The translations under genes and the position numbers were made by a program. Shown one piece after another: positions 8,171 through 17,221 of a DNA stretch of 64,000 bases; position 1 is the stretch's first letter; each line of letters begins with the position of its first letter. The notes beneath the pieces are model-generated. The model did no database searches and had not been told where the DNA came from. It saw only the letters and a list, made by a program, of their open reading frames with translations. This DNA is from Gammaproteobacteria bacterium 45_16_T64 (lineage in GTDB: Bacteria; Pseudomonadota; Gammaproteobacteria; Pseudomonadales; Ketobacteraceae): contig MABD01000055.1 in the NCBI GenBank assembly GCA_002162955.1, positions 62,001 to 126,000 of the forward strand. The letters run 5' to 3'.

Positions 8171-9154
8171 ATGGCTAGCGCGCTATGGTATACTCCGATC
8201 ATTTATTCATCTATCAAAACTCGACAGGATAGTTCTTTGACTTCTCTAGCCCGCATTATCGGCAATATCATTCTACTTATGGGCGCTAGCGCGGTCATTA
8301 TTTTCGCTTTTTTGCCAGAAGGTACCTTTCAATACCCCTATATTCTTAGTCTCGTCATGAATGCCATGCACTTTCCTGCGGGGTTCTTTTTTTCTTTTTT
8401 CTGTTTCGTAATGGTGCCATTTATTCGCAGACACCATTGGCTGCTATTAGTGATCGGTACCGTATTTTTCGCTGGCATTGAGTATTTTCAATCCATGATC
8501 GGACGCACCTCCAGCCTAACCGACCTTATCGTGAGTGATCTTGGTGTTTTTTTCGGCTGGTTATTTATCGTTAGCAAACGACGATTTGGCCGCAAAGCCC
8601 GCTACCTTTCATTGACCGTCTCCCTGGGAATATTCTCCTATCTAATAACCCCTGGGGCGACAGCAATCTACAACGCGTATCAAGCACAACAAATTTTTCC
8701 GCAACTTATCGATATGGAATCATCGGTACACTCTCTCGTCATAACAAAAGCTGAAGAACGTATCGTGCGAAAACAGCATCCGCAGAACTATATGAATAAC
8801 CATTATTACCTACGCTACAATAAACCGAACACCAAGTGGCCGGGGATTAACTTACGCATTATCCAACAAGATTGGCGAGGATACAGCCACTTATGCTTTC
8901 AAGCGAAAGGCGAAATTGAAAAAACCCGACTGATAGTCCGGTTCGATGATCAAGACTCCGTCAACGGCAGCAATAACAGCACCCACACATTATGGATTTC
9001 AAATAAGTGGGAGGATTACTGCATGGACTATCCAGCCCTATTTGAGAAAAAACAGGACCATATAGATATCTCCCGCATGAAAGAGCTGAAATTCTTTCTT
9101 GATCATCGAATGCCAGGGGCATATTTTGATTTAGATAATATAACCTTGAATTAA
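8171..9154 (+). CDS. VanZ-like membrane protein with C-terminal beta domain
   Basis: A 327-residue protein. Residues 20-170 have four or five membrane helices with the VanZ-like pattern EYFQSMIGRTSSLTDLIVSD followed by GVFFGW. Residues 190-327 are soluble and beta-rich (INLRIIQQDWRGYSHLCFQA to the YFDLDNITLN end), resembling a carbohydrate-binding/CIA30-type jelly roll. Such fusions are often found with exopolysaccharide functions; the exact role is unknown. No strong ribosome site. Confidence 0.7.
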   Translation: MASALWYTPIIYSSIKTRQDSSLTSLARIIGNIILLMGASAVIIFAFLPEGTFQYPYILSLVMNAMHFPAGFFFSFFCFVMVPFIRRHHWLLLVIGTVFFAGIEYFQSMIGRTSSLTDLIVSDLGVFFGWLFIVSKRRFGRKARYLSLTVSLGIFSYLITPGATAIYNAYQAQQIFPQLIDMESSVHSLVITKAEERIVRKQHPQNYMNNHYYLRYNKPNTKWPGINLRIIQQDWRGYSHLCFQAKGEIEKTRLIVRFDDQDSVNGSNNSTHTLWISNKWEDYCMDYPALFEKKQDHIDISRMKELKFFLDHRMPGAYFDLDNITLN

Positions 9155-9160
9155 ATCCAC

Positions 9161-9706
9161 CTAATCAGGAAATGCTGGCGCAAATGGCTCACGTTCAACC
9201 TGAGTGGCATTTACCATAAAGCTCACCGCATGGTATAAGCCCGTCAGCATGATTAGCTCGATTATCTGGTCAGCCTCATAATGTTGAGATATTTCAGCCC
9301 ACAGGATGCCGTCTACTGTTTTGTGTAAAAATAATTGATCCACCAGCGCCAATACTGCGCGCTGAGGTTCACTCCACAGCGCAATATCGATATGAGCCTG
9401 CAAAGTATCTTGCACTTGCTGCTCAGACAACTTGGCCTGGTGAGAAAAAGCAGCCACATGCACACCCCATTCATATTCCGCTTTGCATAACCCGCAAGTC
9501 CGAAGAATCACCAACTCACGATCACCGATGCTGATACTGCCTTTATCCAACAGCCCTCCTCGCACCATCCGCTGTAAAACTCTCGGATTATTGGCAACGG
9601 TTTTAAAAATACCCAGTGGTGGCATTCCAGGTGGCATAATGATATCAAAATCTGCCTGGATCTCTGGACTATAGGGGGCTTCGATTGGTTTAATACGGGC
9701 ATTCAT
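9161..9706 (-). CDS. Carboxymuconolactone decarboxylase (AhpD-like) family protein
   Basis: A 181-residue all-helical CMD-fold protein. The active-site signature is RTCGLCKAEYEWGVHV (Cys-x2-Cys then Glu and His five and nine residues on), as in AhpD-like peroxidases and CMD decarboxylases. The ATG at 9706 is chosen because GGAGGAAGG directly precedes it. It is divergent from an HxlR regulator across two matching palindromes, so it is very probably the target of that regulator. Confidence 0.9.
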   Translation of the reverse strand: MNARIKPIEAPYSPEIQADFDIIMPPGMPPLGIFKTVANNPRVLQRMVRGGLLDKGSISIGDRELVILRTCGLCKAEYEWGVHVAAFSHQAKLSEQQVQDTLQAHIDIALWSEPQRAVLALVDQLFLHKTVDGILWAEISQHYEADQIIELIMLTGLYHAVSFMVNATQVEREPFAPAFPD

Positions 9707-9744
9707 GGGCCTTCCTCCGTTCATGAATATGGGCTAGCATCATC

Positions 9745-9796
9745 GCTACACTTTTTGTAGCAAGCACCACCACACTACCGCTACATATTTTGTAGC
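9745..9796. promoter_or_regulatory. Paired 17-bp palindromes, likely HxlR operators
   Basis: Two copies of GCTACA-N5-TGTAGC, at 9745-9761 and 9780-9796, with identical arms and centres 35 bp apart. They fill the divergent region between the CMD gene (start 9706) and the HxlR gene (start 9826). Two spaced sites are typical for cooperative binding and control of both genes. Confidence 0.8.
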
Positions 9797-9825
9797 GCAA
9801 GACATATTTTAGGAAATACCAATTA

Positions 9826-10125
9826 ATGGCCACCAGTAGCACACGCCCCATAAACCAATTGCTCGATATTCTGGGCAAGAAATGGGTACTTCGAATACTA
9901 TGGGAACTTCACACAGAACCCTGCACGTTTAGAGAACTTCAGGGTCGTTGCGGGGACATTTCGCCAACAATGATCAACAACCGGGTAAAAGATTTGTGTG
10001 CAGGCAACTTGGTAGAAAAGACGCCTGACCAAGGGTATCGCCTATCAACATTTGGCAAAGAATTAGTCGATGTTTTTATGCCGCTAAACGACTTCGCTAC
10101 CCGGTGGTCAGATTCTAACCGCTAA
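9826..10125 (+). CDS. HxlR family transcriptional regulator
   Basis: A 99-residue winged-helix HxlR protein: LLDILGKKWVLRILWEL, then FRELQGRCGDISPTMINNRV as the recognition region and the wing at KTPDQGYRLSTFG. It is divergent from the CMD gene with two identical palindromes between them. The 3' end overlaps the end of the convergent DUF1439-like gene by 4 bp. Confidence 0.9.
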   Translation: MATSSTRPINQLLDILGKKWVLRILWELHTEPCTFRELQGRCGDISPTMINNRVKDLCAGNLVEKTPDQGYRLSTFGKELVDVFMPLNDFATRWSDSNR

Positions 10126-10658
10126 AATAGATTCAGCGTGAGACGTAATACACCCTCTTTCACTTCAACTGACTGCAATTTAGATTTTGCGAAGTTGTGT
10201 TCATCACTATTGGGATCAAAACGATAAATCGGCGTCAGCAATACCGTGCTAGAAATGGCAATTTGCATAAGCTGTTTAGCTTGCTCCACATGCTCAGGCC
10301 TTAGGCCGTCAAACTCAACGCTCTCCACAATCGGGTCGTGAAGATAGAAGGCTTTTTGCTCAGCATTGTAACTCACACTGCCACTTAGCTTTCCACGCCC
10401 CGCCGCTTGAAGGTTACCAAGCCCACTGATCGCTATTTGTATAAAGACACCAATACGGTCTTCATCTGTTTTCAATTCAATTTTTGGATCAAACACTTTT
10501 ACAGTAAAGAACAACGTTTTATTCTCGATGGGCATCATTGCGGATACCTTTTCCTGAAGCTCTTCCTGGGTCAACTCATGAGTAAACGACAGTGCCATTA
10601 CCCATTCTGAGCACCATACACCCCATATCAACACCAACAAACGCGCAATTCCAACCAC
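10122..10658 (-). CDS. DUF1439/YceB-like secreted protein
   Basis: About 178 residues from a GTG at 10658 (GAGAGG 7 nt upstream); an earlier GTG at 10691 lacks a ribosome site. A hydrophobic N-terminus (LLVLIWGVWCSEWVMA) looks like a signal sequence. The mature part begins LSFTHELTQEELQEKV and has the YceB-type pattern of an N-terminal helix followed by curved beta strands (a lipid-binding tubular fold is known for relatives). The function of the family is poorly known. Confidence 0.7.
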   Translation of the reverse strand: MVGIARLLVLIWGVWCSEWVMALSFTHELTQEELQEKVSAMMPIENKTLFFTVKVFDPKIELKTDEDRIGVFIQIAISGLGNLQAAGRGKLSGSVSYNAEQKAFYLHDPIVESVEFDGLRPEHVEQAKQLMQIAISSTVLLTPIYRFDPNSDEHNFAKSKLQSVEVKEGVLRLTLNLF

Positions 10659-10773
10659 GATACAACCTCTCAAGTTACTACCTTTAAGCACTTACAATAT
10701 AAGAATCAATAACTTACTACCATAAAACAATTTCTCTGACTTTAGCAACAGTGTTTCTCGCGCAAAAGTCATT

Positions 10774-10824
10774 GTGCAATCATGCAAGGTGGTTTTATTA
10801 TAAGACCATCTTGCATGATTGCAC
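10774..10824. promoter_or_regulatory. 51-bp inverted repeat upstream of HxlR gene
   Basis: 20-bp arms beginning GTGCAATCATGCAAG with one mismatch, around an 11-bp AT-rich loop. It ends 24 bp before the start of the HxlR gene at 10849. It is most likely the operator for that regulator; as RNA it would also form a strong hairpin in the leader. Confidence 0.65.
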
Positions 10825-10848
10825 ATCCTGGATGTTACGTGACCCACC

Positions 10849-11181
10849 ATGAAAAAGTCTTCTTTTGGATTACATTGCCCCGTGGCAATGACGCTCGAAT
10901 CTGTTGGCGACCCTTGGTGTTTATTAATTGTTAGGGACGCATTAATGGGGGTTTCTCGCTTCAAGAGTTTTGAGCGAAACCTAAAAATATCGAAGAACAT
11001 TCTTAGCAACCGGTTAGATACACTCATCGTCCATGGGGTGTTAGAAAAACGGAACAGCGTTGACTCCCCTTGGCCCGAGTATCATCTAACACAAAAAGGC
11101 CGTGAATTAGCACCGGTAATAATAGAACTCGGAAAATGGGGTGCCACCTGGAACCCTCCCCGAAAAAATAAAACTACATAA
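10849..11181 (+). CDS. HxlR family transcriptional regulator
   Basis: A 110-residue HxlR protein: CPVAMTLESVGDPWCLLIVR with the conserved N-terminal cysteine, recognition region FKSFERNLKISKNILSNRL, and the wing before YHLTQKG. A MaoC-like hydratase starts 20 nt downstream on the same strand and is probably co-transcribed. A large inverted repeat lies just upstream. Confidence 0.9.
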   Translation: MKKSSFGLHCPVAMTLESVGDPWCLLIVRDALMGVSRFKSFERNLKISKNILSNRLDTLIVHGVLEKRNSVDSPWPEYHLTQKGRELAPVIIELGKWGATWNPPRKNKTT

Positions 11182-11201
11182 GATAAAGAGATAAGCTCAC
11201 T

Positions 11202-12077
11202 ATGAACACACCCGTTACGTTGCTATTAGAACAGGGGCCCATGCTAAAAACCTTGGGTCGAATTGCAATCTCAACCGTCCTACCGTCAAAAAAATCGGCG
11301 AATAATCCCAACAGCTTTCCCGTCATATCGGAAAGAGTCGCCTCCCCTTCAACAAAGCTGATCGAACATTATCTTCGTTGGGCTGGTGTTACTGGCGATC
11401 GATATAAAGGGCATATCCCCCCGCATATGTTTACTCAATTTGCCATGCCAATCTGCAGCCAGCAAATTGAAATGACTCGCTACAATATAGGCGGCATTAT
11501 TAATCAGGGCTGCGGTATGACAATCTATAACAGCATCCCTTTAGGTAAAGACCTACAGGTGGATTGCGAAGTCGTCAGTGTCACCGAAGATAACGGTAGA
11601 GCACGACTACACCAACGGCTCGCTGTCGCGGCCGTTGGAGGAGAAAAAGCCATCGATGTGGATTTTTATACCGCGTTTATTATTGGCAAAGGCGTTAAAA
11701 AAGCCAAAGAAGCACCTGAACCCATGGAATTCTCATCACAAGGCTCTTGGTCCGCCTCGTCTAATGACGGGTTGGAATTCGGTATTCTAACCGGGGACCT
11801 AAACCCTATTCACTGGATTGGGCCCGTCGCAAAAATGTCTGCGTTCAAGAGCAAAGTACTGCATGGGTTTGGTATGTTTGTAAGAACGTTTGAACTTATC
11901 CAACAATCGAGCAGTGAAGATATTCGCTCTATCGACGTAAAGTTTATTAGCCCCGTAAAATTGCCTAGCCAAGGCAATGAAGTCTTCGTCACAACGGCAA
12001 CACAACCCGATGGTCGCCATCGCCTTGAACAGCGGGACAATAAAGGTAAAGTGCAAATCGTCGGAAGCTATTGTTAG
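11202..12077 (+). CDS. MaoC-like (R)-hydratase/acyl dehydratase family protein
   Basis: A 291-residue protein with a double hot-dog layout. The C-terminal half carries the hydratase motif GDLNPIHW (Asp and His five residues apart) and HGFGMFVRTFEL. The N-terminal half looks like a degenerate hot-dog without the motif. MaoC/PaaZ-type enzymes hydrate 2-enoyl-CoA; the substrate here is unknown. The co-transcribed HxlR gene upstream suggests induction by a substrate. Confidence 0.8.
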   Translation: MNTPVTLLLEQGPMLKTLGRIAISTVLPSKKSANNPNSFPVISERVASPSTKLIEHYLRWAGVTGDRYKGHIPPHMFTQFAMPICSQQIEMTRYNIGGIINQGCGMTIYNSIPLGKDLQVDCEVVSVTEDNGRARLHQRLAVAAVGGEKAIDVDFYTAFIIGKGVKKAKEAPEPMEFSSQGSWSASSNDGLEFGILTGDLNPIHWIGPVAKMSAFKSKVLHGFGMFVRTFELIQQSSSEDIRSIDVKFISPVKLPSQGNEVFVTTATQPDGRHRLEQRDNKGKVQIVGSYC

Positions 12078-12092
12078 TCTTTTATTAGTCGG

Positions 12093-12674
12093 TTATTCCA
12101 AGGTGCTAATCAATTTTCTGCAAGCGCCCTGGGATAATCGCAACATTTTTTCTACTTGTCCTAAACCGGTAATGGAATACACATTAAAATAAATACCGAC
12201 TATCCCGGTTGCAACAATTTCAATATCCTCTTTGTTCGATGCGTTATATTCGCACGCAAGTTCATCAGTAATTATCAGCTCAAATTCTTGGTACCACGGC
12301 AGTAATTTATCACTCAATTCTGGGCGGGTTTGCGCTGCATTAATCAGTGCTTCTGCCACCAGAATATCGTTGCTGTATTGCAAGTTTTCAGGAGAAAACA
12401 AAACTTCAAGTAATGCAGGCACACGATTTTCACTCGGTAAATACGCCAGCAACTCCTGATTTAGTGCACTACTACGCTGAAGAAAGCGTTGCACCATGGC
12501 ATCAATTAAATCCTCTCGATTCCCCACATGATGACGCAACAAGGCACGTGCCATCGATGCTTCTTCTGCCACCAATTTAAGGGTCGCCCCTTCCACCCCC
12601 ACCTTCGCAATGCATCGCTCGAACGCATCGAGGATTAATTCTGCCTTTTCTTCTTTGTTGCTTGGTCTTGCCAT
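12093..12674 (-). CDS. TetR family transcriptional regulator
   Basis: A 193-residue protein, ATG at 12674 with GAGGGCGGG just upstream. N-terminal HTH: ATLKLVAEEASMARALLRHH, followed by a helical ligand domain. It is divergent from the redoxin/cytochrome/monooxygenase gene at 12791 across a 38-bp perfect palindrome, so it probably represses itself and that gene. Confidence 0.9.
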   Translation of the reverse strand: MARPSNKEEKAELILDAFERCIAKVGVEGATLKLVAEEASMARALLRHHVGNREDLIDAMVQRFLQRSSALNQELLAYLPSENRVPALLEVLFSPENLQYSNDILVAEALINAAQTRPELSDKLLPWYQEFELIITDELACEYNASNKEDIEIVATGIVGIYFNVYSITGLGQVEKMLRLSQGACRKLISTLE

Positions 12675-12733
12675 GTACCCGCCCTCTATCACAAGCCGAG
12701 TATATTATCACATTTGACAATAAATACATTAAA

Positions 12734-12771
12734 GTGATAGTTTATTATCACTTATGATAATAAACTATCAC
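12734..12771. promoter_or_regulatory. 38-bp perfect palindrome, likely TetR operator
   Basis: Two 17-bp perfect inverted arms (GTGATAGTTTATTATCA and its complement) around CTTA. It lies between the TetR gene (start 12674) and the monooxygenase gene (start 12791). Further TGATAA/TTATCA half-sites occur at about 12705-12722. Confidence 0.8.
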
Positions 12772-12790
12772 CTATCGATGGAACCTGGCC

Positions 12791-14662
12791 ATGACAGCAC
12801 AACGCCTCGCCCTAGTAACCACTGTATTACTTTGCACTCTATTTGGCTCACACAGCTACGCCGTGCCCAGTACCGGAAGCCCAACCGACATCATTGGAAC
12901 CCGAGTCATCGGGACTAATGGGCAATTTATTCGTATCGGGATGGATAACGGCATATCCCCGGCAGCATTGGTATTCATTGACCCTAGCTGTGCAAAAACA
13001 AAAGATTATTTAAAGGATATCAACCGCTTACACCAAAGTGCCCATAAGCAAAAAATTGCCCTATATGGTGTGATTTCCAGTACCACGCACACCGCCAAGG
13101 CAGCGCAAGCCTATGTTCGAAAGCATAATATAACCGCACCGGTTATCTATGATGGTACCGGAGAGCTCACCGCTCGGTTACAACCCCAAATATCCACCGA
13201 ATCTTTTATGGTTAATCTTTCCGATCAGCTAATCTATCATGGCAACATAGACAAACTTTCAATGGCCATAGACGCCACAGGCACCGATACTGCCATCAAA
13301 GAATCCAATACAGCCACCGCTGGTTGCCCTCTACCCAAAGCACAGTCGCTTCCAAAGCAAGTCACGTACAACCAACATATCCGGCCACTAATCAATGCCA
13401 ATTGCCTAACCTGCCACCAAGACGGTGGTGTTGCCCCCTTCAGTCTAAAAAGCTATACGCAGAGTAAGCCCTGGGCTGGGATGATGGCTCACGTGACTCA
13501 ATCCCGCTTTATGCCTCCTTGGAAGGGTATATCTGCCCCAGGTCACCGGTTTCGCAATGAACGACGACTTACTGATCGAGAAATTGCCTTATTTTCGCAA
13601 TGGTCCAAACAAGGGGCGAAAGAAGGCTCCATTGAGAATTTAATGCCATCACCCGCCTCAGATAATTCAGGATGGCGACTAGGCAAACCCGATGTATTAC
13701 TGACCATGGACGAAGCCTTTGAAGTGCCTGCTAACGGCAAAGACGTTTATCGCTATTTCGTGAAAAAGGATGCTATCCCGAAAGATATGGTAATCGTCGC
13801 GGTAGACTTTAAACCCGGTGACCCCGCTGTTGTACACCACTGCAATTTCTTTTTAGACTATGATCAACGCGCCAGAAAGATTGATGCCAAAGACCCTAAG
13901 CCCGGCTTCCAAGTCTTCGGCAATGGATTTATGGACTATTTCGGCGGCTCATCTGGTCAGTTTCCCCTCGGTGCATGGGCTCCCGGTGGAGAACCCGTAA
14001 AATTACCCGAGGGAATGGGTATTCCCATTCCTGCTGGTGGCGACTTTGTGATTGAAATTCACTACCACCTAAACGGAAAAAAGACCAAAGACCAAAGTAC
14101 TGTCGCTCTCTATCTTGCTAAAAAGCCCATTCAAAAAACCGTCACCGGGTTATTTGTTGGCACACAGGACGTGAAAATACCTGCTGGTGAGAAAAACTAC
14201 TGGCGACATTTCTATATGGATGTGAGTAATGACTTGGATCTCATCGATATTGCCGCTCATATGCATTACATCGGCAAAGACGTCAAAATTGTTGCCACTC
14301 TACCCGACGGCGCCAAAAAACCCTTACTGATGATTAAAGATTGGGATATCCGTTGGCAAAATGTGTATGTCTATCGAGAACCTATTTTTATCCCAAAGGG
14401 AAGCCGAATAGATGCATGGTTTAGTTTTGATAATTCGGCAGATAATCCCGCTAACCCCTTTAAGAAACCCGTGGAGATGAAGTGGGGCTGGGCATCTGAT
14501 GAAGAAATGGCTGAGATTTATCTTACTGTCTACCCTCACTCTGGTTTTTGGGGTGAAGAATGGGCCGCTGGTGTGCTACTCGAAGATATGATGAAACCTT
14601 GGCAACGAGGAGCCTCTGCAAACCTTAGCGATATTCCAAGTGATTCTTTATTCACACTTTAA
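12791..14662 (+). CDS. Redoxin-cytochrome c-copper monooxygenase fusion protein
   Basis: A 623-residue exported protein (signal peptide to about residue 24). Three parts are visible. Residues 35-165 are a thioredoxin/redoxin-like domain with a single cysteine (FIDPSCAKTK). Residues 192-275 hold a c-type haem motif (C205LTC208H209). Residues 300-600 resemble the copper type II ascorbate-dependent monooxygenases (PHM/DBH): His349-His350, His424-x-His426 and His490-Met-His492 are candidate copper ligands. The substrate is unknown; haem may supply electrons in place of ascorbate (inference). A small redoxin gene follows 10 nt downstream. Confidence 0.82.
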   Translation: MTAQRLALVTTVLLCTLFGSHSYAVPSTGSPTDIIGTRVIGTNGQFIRIGMDNGISPAALVFIDPSCAKTKDYLKDINRLHQSAHKQKIALYGVISSTTHTAKAAQAYVRKHNITAPVIYDGTGELTARLQPQISTESFMVNLSDQLIYHGNIDKLSMAIDATGTDTAIKESNTATAGCPLPKAQSLPKQVTYNQHIRPLINANCLTCHQDGGVAPFSLKSYTQSKPWAGMMAHVTQSRFMPPWKGISAPGHRFRNERRLTDREIALFSQWSKQGAKEGSIENLMPSPASDNSGWRLGKPDVLLTMDEAFEVPANGKDVYRYFVKKDAIPKDMVIVAVDFKPGDPAVVHHCNFFLDYDQRARKIDAKDPKPGFQVFGNGFMDYFGGSSGQFPLGAWAPGGEPVKLPEGMGIPIPAGGDFVIEIHYHLNGKKTKDQSTVALYLAKKPIQKTVTGLFVGTQDVKIPAGEKNYWRHFYMDVSNDLDLIDIAAHMHYIGKDVKIVATLPDGAKKPLLMIKDWDIRWQNVYVYREPIFIPKGSRIDAWFSFDNSADNPANPFKKPVEMKWGWASDEEMAEIYLTVYPHSGFWGEEWAAGVLLEDMMKPWQRGASANLSDIPSDSLFTL

Positions 14663-14672
14663 CGGGGGCACT

Positions 14673-15272
14673 ATGTACATTATTCGTCATCTCGTGATTT
14701 CTACATGCCTATTGCTAGGAATCGTTATACAGGTTTCCCAGGTCGCTGCACAAAGCGGCACTGCCGAACACTTACTGGCTGGGTTCCATGCATTGGATAT
14801 CAATCAGGAATCCCATAGCTTTGGCAATGCCCGCCCCAAAGTACTGATATTCTTAGGGCAAGAATGCGCCATTTCTCAACGTTATATCCCTACGCTGAAC
14901 GAATTATCAACACTCGCCAAGGCGATGGAATTCGATTTTTATGGGGTATTCTCCGATAGCTGGGCAACCCTAGAAAAAGCCAAACAGTTTCAACAAGACT
15001 ATGAGGTTAACTTCCCATTGATCCTCGATTCGGCAGAGGTTATCGCCCACCAGCTACAACCCACCGCAAAGCCTGAGGCATTCGTATTTAATACAAAGGG
15101 TGAGCTCTCTTACCAAGGGCGCATCGACGATCGCTTTGCCGACTTGGGTAAATTGAGACAAACATTCTCTCAACACAACTTGCGTGATGCCATTACAGCA
15201 GTGGGCAACGGGCAGCAACCAGACATTGCCCGGACTAAAACCATTGGCTGCTTTTATGGAGGTTGGGATTAA
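14673..15272 (+). CDS. Exported redoxin (AhpC/TSA, TlpA-like) domain protein
   Basis: A 199-residue protein with signal peptide (LLLGIVIQVSQVAAQ, cleavage near residue 26). The thioredoxin-like fold has one cysteine in the active-site loop (FLGQECAISQRYIP) and a second cysteine only at the far C-terminus. ATG 14673 with GGGGGC upstream. It is related to the redoxin domain of the preceding gene and is probably its partner. Confidence 0.8.
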   Translation: MYIIRHLVISTCLLLGIVIQVSQVAAQSGTAEHLLAGFHALDINQESHSFGNARPKVLIFLGQECAISQRYIPTLNELSTLAKAMEFDFYGVFSDSWATLEKAKQFQQDYEVNFPLILDSAEVIAHQLQPTAKPEAFVFNTKGELSYQGRIDDRFADLGKLRQTFSQHNLRDAITAVGNGQQPDIARTKTIGCFYGGWD

Positions 15273-15304
15273 CGATGTTGGTAGAGATCCCTCCTACCAA
15301 CTAT

Positions 15305-17221
15305 CTATCGTCGAAGAATCTCACTAGCAACAATTTTTGCACCCTCTACCGAAAGGTGGTCATCATCAAAATACCGAGACACGTGATTTTTTATCACATA
15401 GCAATACTGAGTGCCACACAATAGTTCCTCTGGATCTATTAGCTTAACTCCATCAGGGATCTCATTTATCCTATCACGGACAAACTGAGACCGCTTCCGC
15501 CACCACTCCACACTGACGCCCTTTACATCCACCGGGTTGTCTTGGTTCATGATCAATTTATCGATCACCTTAGGTGCCTCCGGCGCCTGAAGCACAAGGT
15601 ATACGTTCTTATTAGTTTCAACCAAACGCTCTAGAGTATGTATATAGGATGTCCATACTTTATTGCGCTCACCGTCATTTCCCTCATTGGGTATTTCAGG
15701 GTAAACGGCTTCGTGCCCCCCAAAGAGTGCAGAGTGTATTCGGTAGGAAACCACAACATTTTTTATAGAGGGATCTTTCGAAATGTAGTCAACAGTCTCA
15801 TTAGTCCAGCTCGCACAAGCAGAATCGTTCGAATCTTGCTGATAAGAGGGAGCACACCCACTCATGGAGAAGTGCTTTACCCCACCTTTGCTATCACGTA
15901 ATAGCTCTGCCAGTGCATAAGCAAGCTCTACCGTATGGCTATCACCAAACGTTGCCCAGTTTGAGCCTTGAAAGTGGTATTCGCAAGCATCACTTGGCTT
16001 TCGATAGTTAGCACCTCCGGTATGACACTGCTCTCTCTTAGGGCTAGGTAATGCTGTAAGAAAAGCAGTCTTTTGAGATTCATTTGTTTTAAATTCAAAA
16101 AAACCATTGGTTTTATGTCCGATCAGCCCTATAGCGATAAAGAAAACTGAGCCTATCGCAGCAAAAGCAAAAATACCTGCAGCACTTATAGTGTCCTTAT
16201 GCCTAAATGGCCGCTCAACAAACCGCCAGCTTAGATAGGCTATAGGAAATGATAAGAGAGCGAGAACCCCATAGATGAACTCATTTGGTTCGGCCATTCT
16301 ATGCCTTGCGAAAGCAAGTAATGGTTGATGCCAAAGATACGCGCTATAACTAATTAATCCTATAGTTACTAACGGCTTCGTGCTCAACAAACGACCTACT
16401 ATGGTTTGAGACGACGAGAATAGTATGATCAACCCAGTTCCAATAGTTGGCGCCAAAGCATAAAAGCCGGGAAAGGGGGTAGTTTCGTCAAATTCAAAAA
16501 CCCCGTAACCAATCATAAAAAAGCCTAATAACCCAAGTACTTCATCAACCACTTTATGAGGAAAAAGCGTTCGAACACCTTGTTTCCGATGTAGAAAATA
16601 GAAAGCAATACCTGCACCAATAGCAAGCTCCCAACCTCTTGTTGGAAGCAGGTAGAATGTAGCCGATGGATCATCGTATGACCCCAACTCTGCAGCAGTA
16701 AAACTAACCCCAGCAATTAGCACGAATGAACCAAAGATCCAACGCATCCTGTAGCGCCACATCAGCATTAGAAATAGTGGAAAAATAATATAGTACTGCT
16801 CTTCAACCCCCAAGCTCCAGGTGTGCAGCAATGGCTTCAATTCACTGGCAACATCCCAATAACCTGATTCACTCCAAAATAGAAAGTTGGATGAGAAGGT
16901 TGAAACTGCGACCAAGCTTTGTGAAAAGTCCTTTAAGTCGCGCGGCGTCAACCAAAGCCATGCAAAGAATAACGAAACTAACATTACGAAAAAAAGTGCA
17001 GGGAGAATACGTCTAGCGCGTCTCTCGTAAAACTCAACTAAGGAAAATGTGCCTTTCTCCATATTCGCAAGGATGATTGTTGCAATCAAATACCCGCTGA
17101 TAACGAAAAAAATATCTACCCCAACAAATCCCCCACTAAATGTGGAGAAACCAGCATGAAATAATATAACTGGAATAACTGCGACAGCTCTCAATCCGTC
17201 AATTTCTGAACGATGCTTCAA
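15305..17221 (-). CDS. OafA/YrhL-type O-acyltransferase with SGNH domain
   Basis: A 638-residue protein. The membrane acyltransferase-3 domain (about residues 1-370, ten helices) starts with RSEIDGLRAVAVIPVILFHA, including the conserved catalytic His. The C-terminal SGNH hydrolase domain has the nucleophile motif FGDSHTVE and the DDDHLSVEGA Asp-His motif near the end. Such enzymes O-acetylate lipopolysaccharide, capsule or peptidoglycan sugars; the target is unknown. It stands alone between two intergenic regions. Confidence 0.92.
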   Translation of the reverse strand: MKHRSEIDGLRAVAVIPVILFHAGFSTFSGGFVGVDIFFVISGYLIATIILANMEKGTFSLVEFYERRARRILPALFFVMLVSLFFAWLWLTPRDLKDFSQSLVAVSTFSSNFLFWSESGYWDVASELKPLLHTWSLGVEEQYYIIFPLFLMLMWRYRMRWIFGSFVLIAGVSFTAAELGSYDDPSATFYLLPTRGWELAIGAGIAFYFLHRKQGVRTLFPHKVVDEVLGLLGFFMIGYGVFEFDETTPFPGFYALAPTIGTGLIILFSSSQTIVGRLLSTKPLVTIGLISYSAYLWHQPLLAFARHRMAEPNEFIYGVLALLSFPIAYLSWRFVERPFRHKDTISAAGIFAFAAIGSVFFIAIGLIGHKTNGFFEFKTNESQKTAFLTALPSPKREQCHTGGANYRKPSDACEYHFQGSNWATFGDSHTVELAYALAELLRDSKGGVKHFSMSGCAPSYQQDSNDSACASWTNETVDYISKDPSIKNVVVSYRIHSALFGGHEAVYPEIPNEGNDGERNKVWTSYIHTLERLVETNKNVYLVLQAPEAPKVIDKLIMNQDNPVDVKGVSVEWWRKRSQFVRDRINEIPDGVKLIDPEELLCGTQYCYVIKNHVSRYFDDDHLSVEGAKIVASEILRR

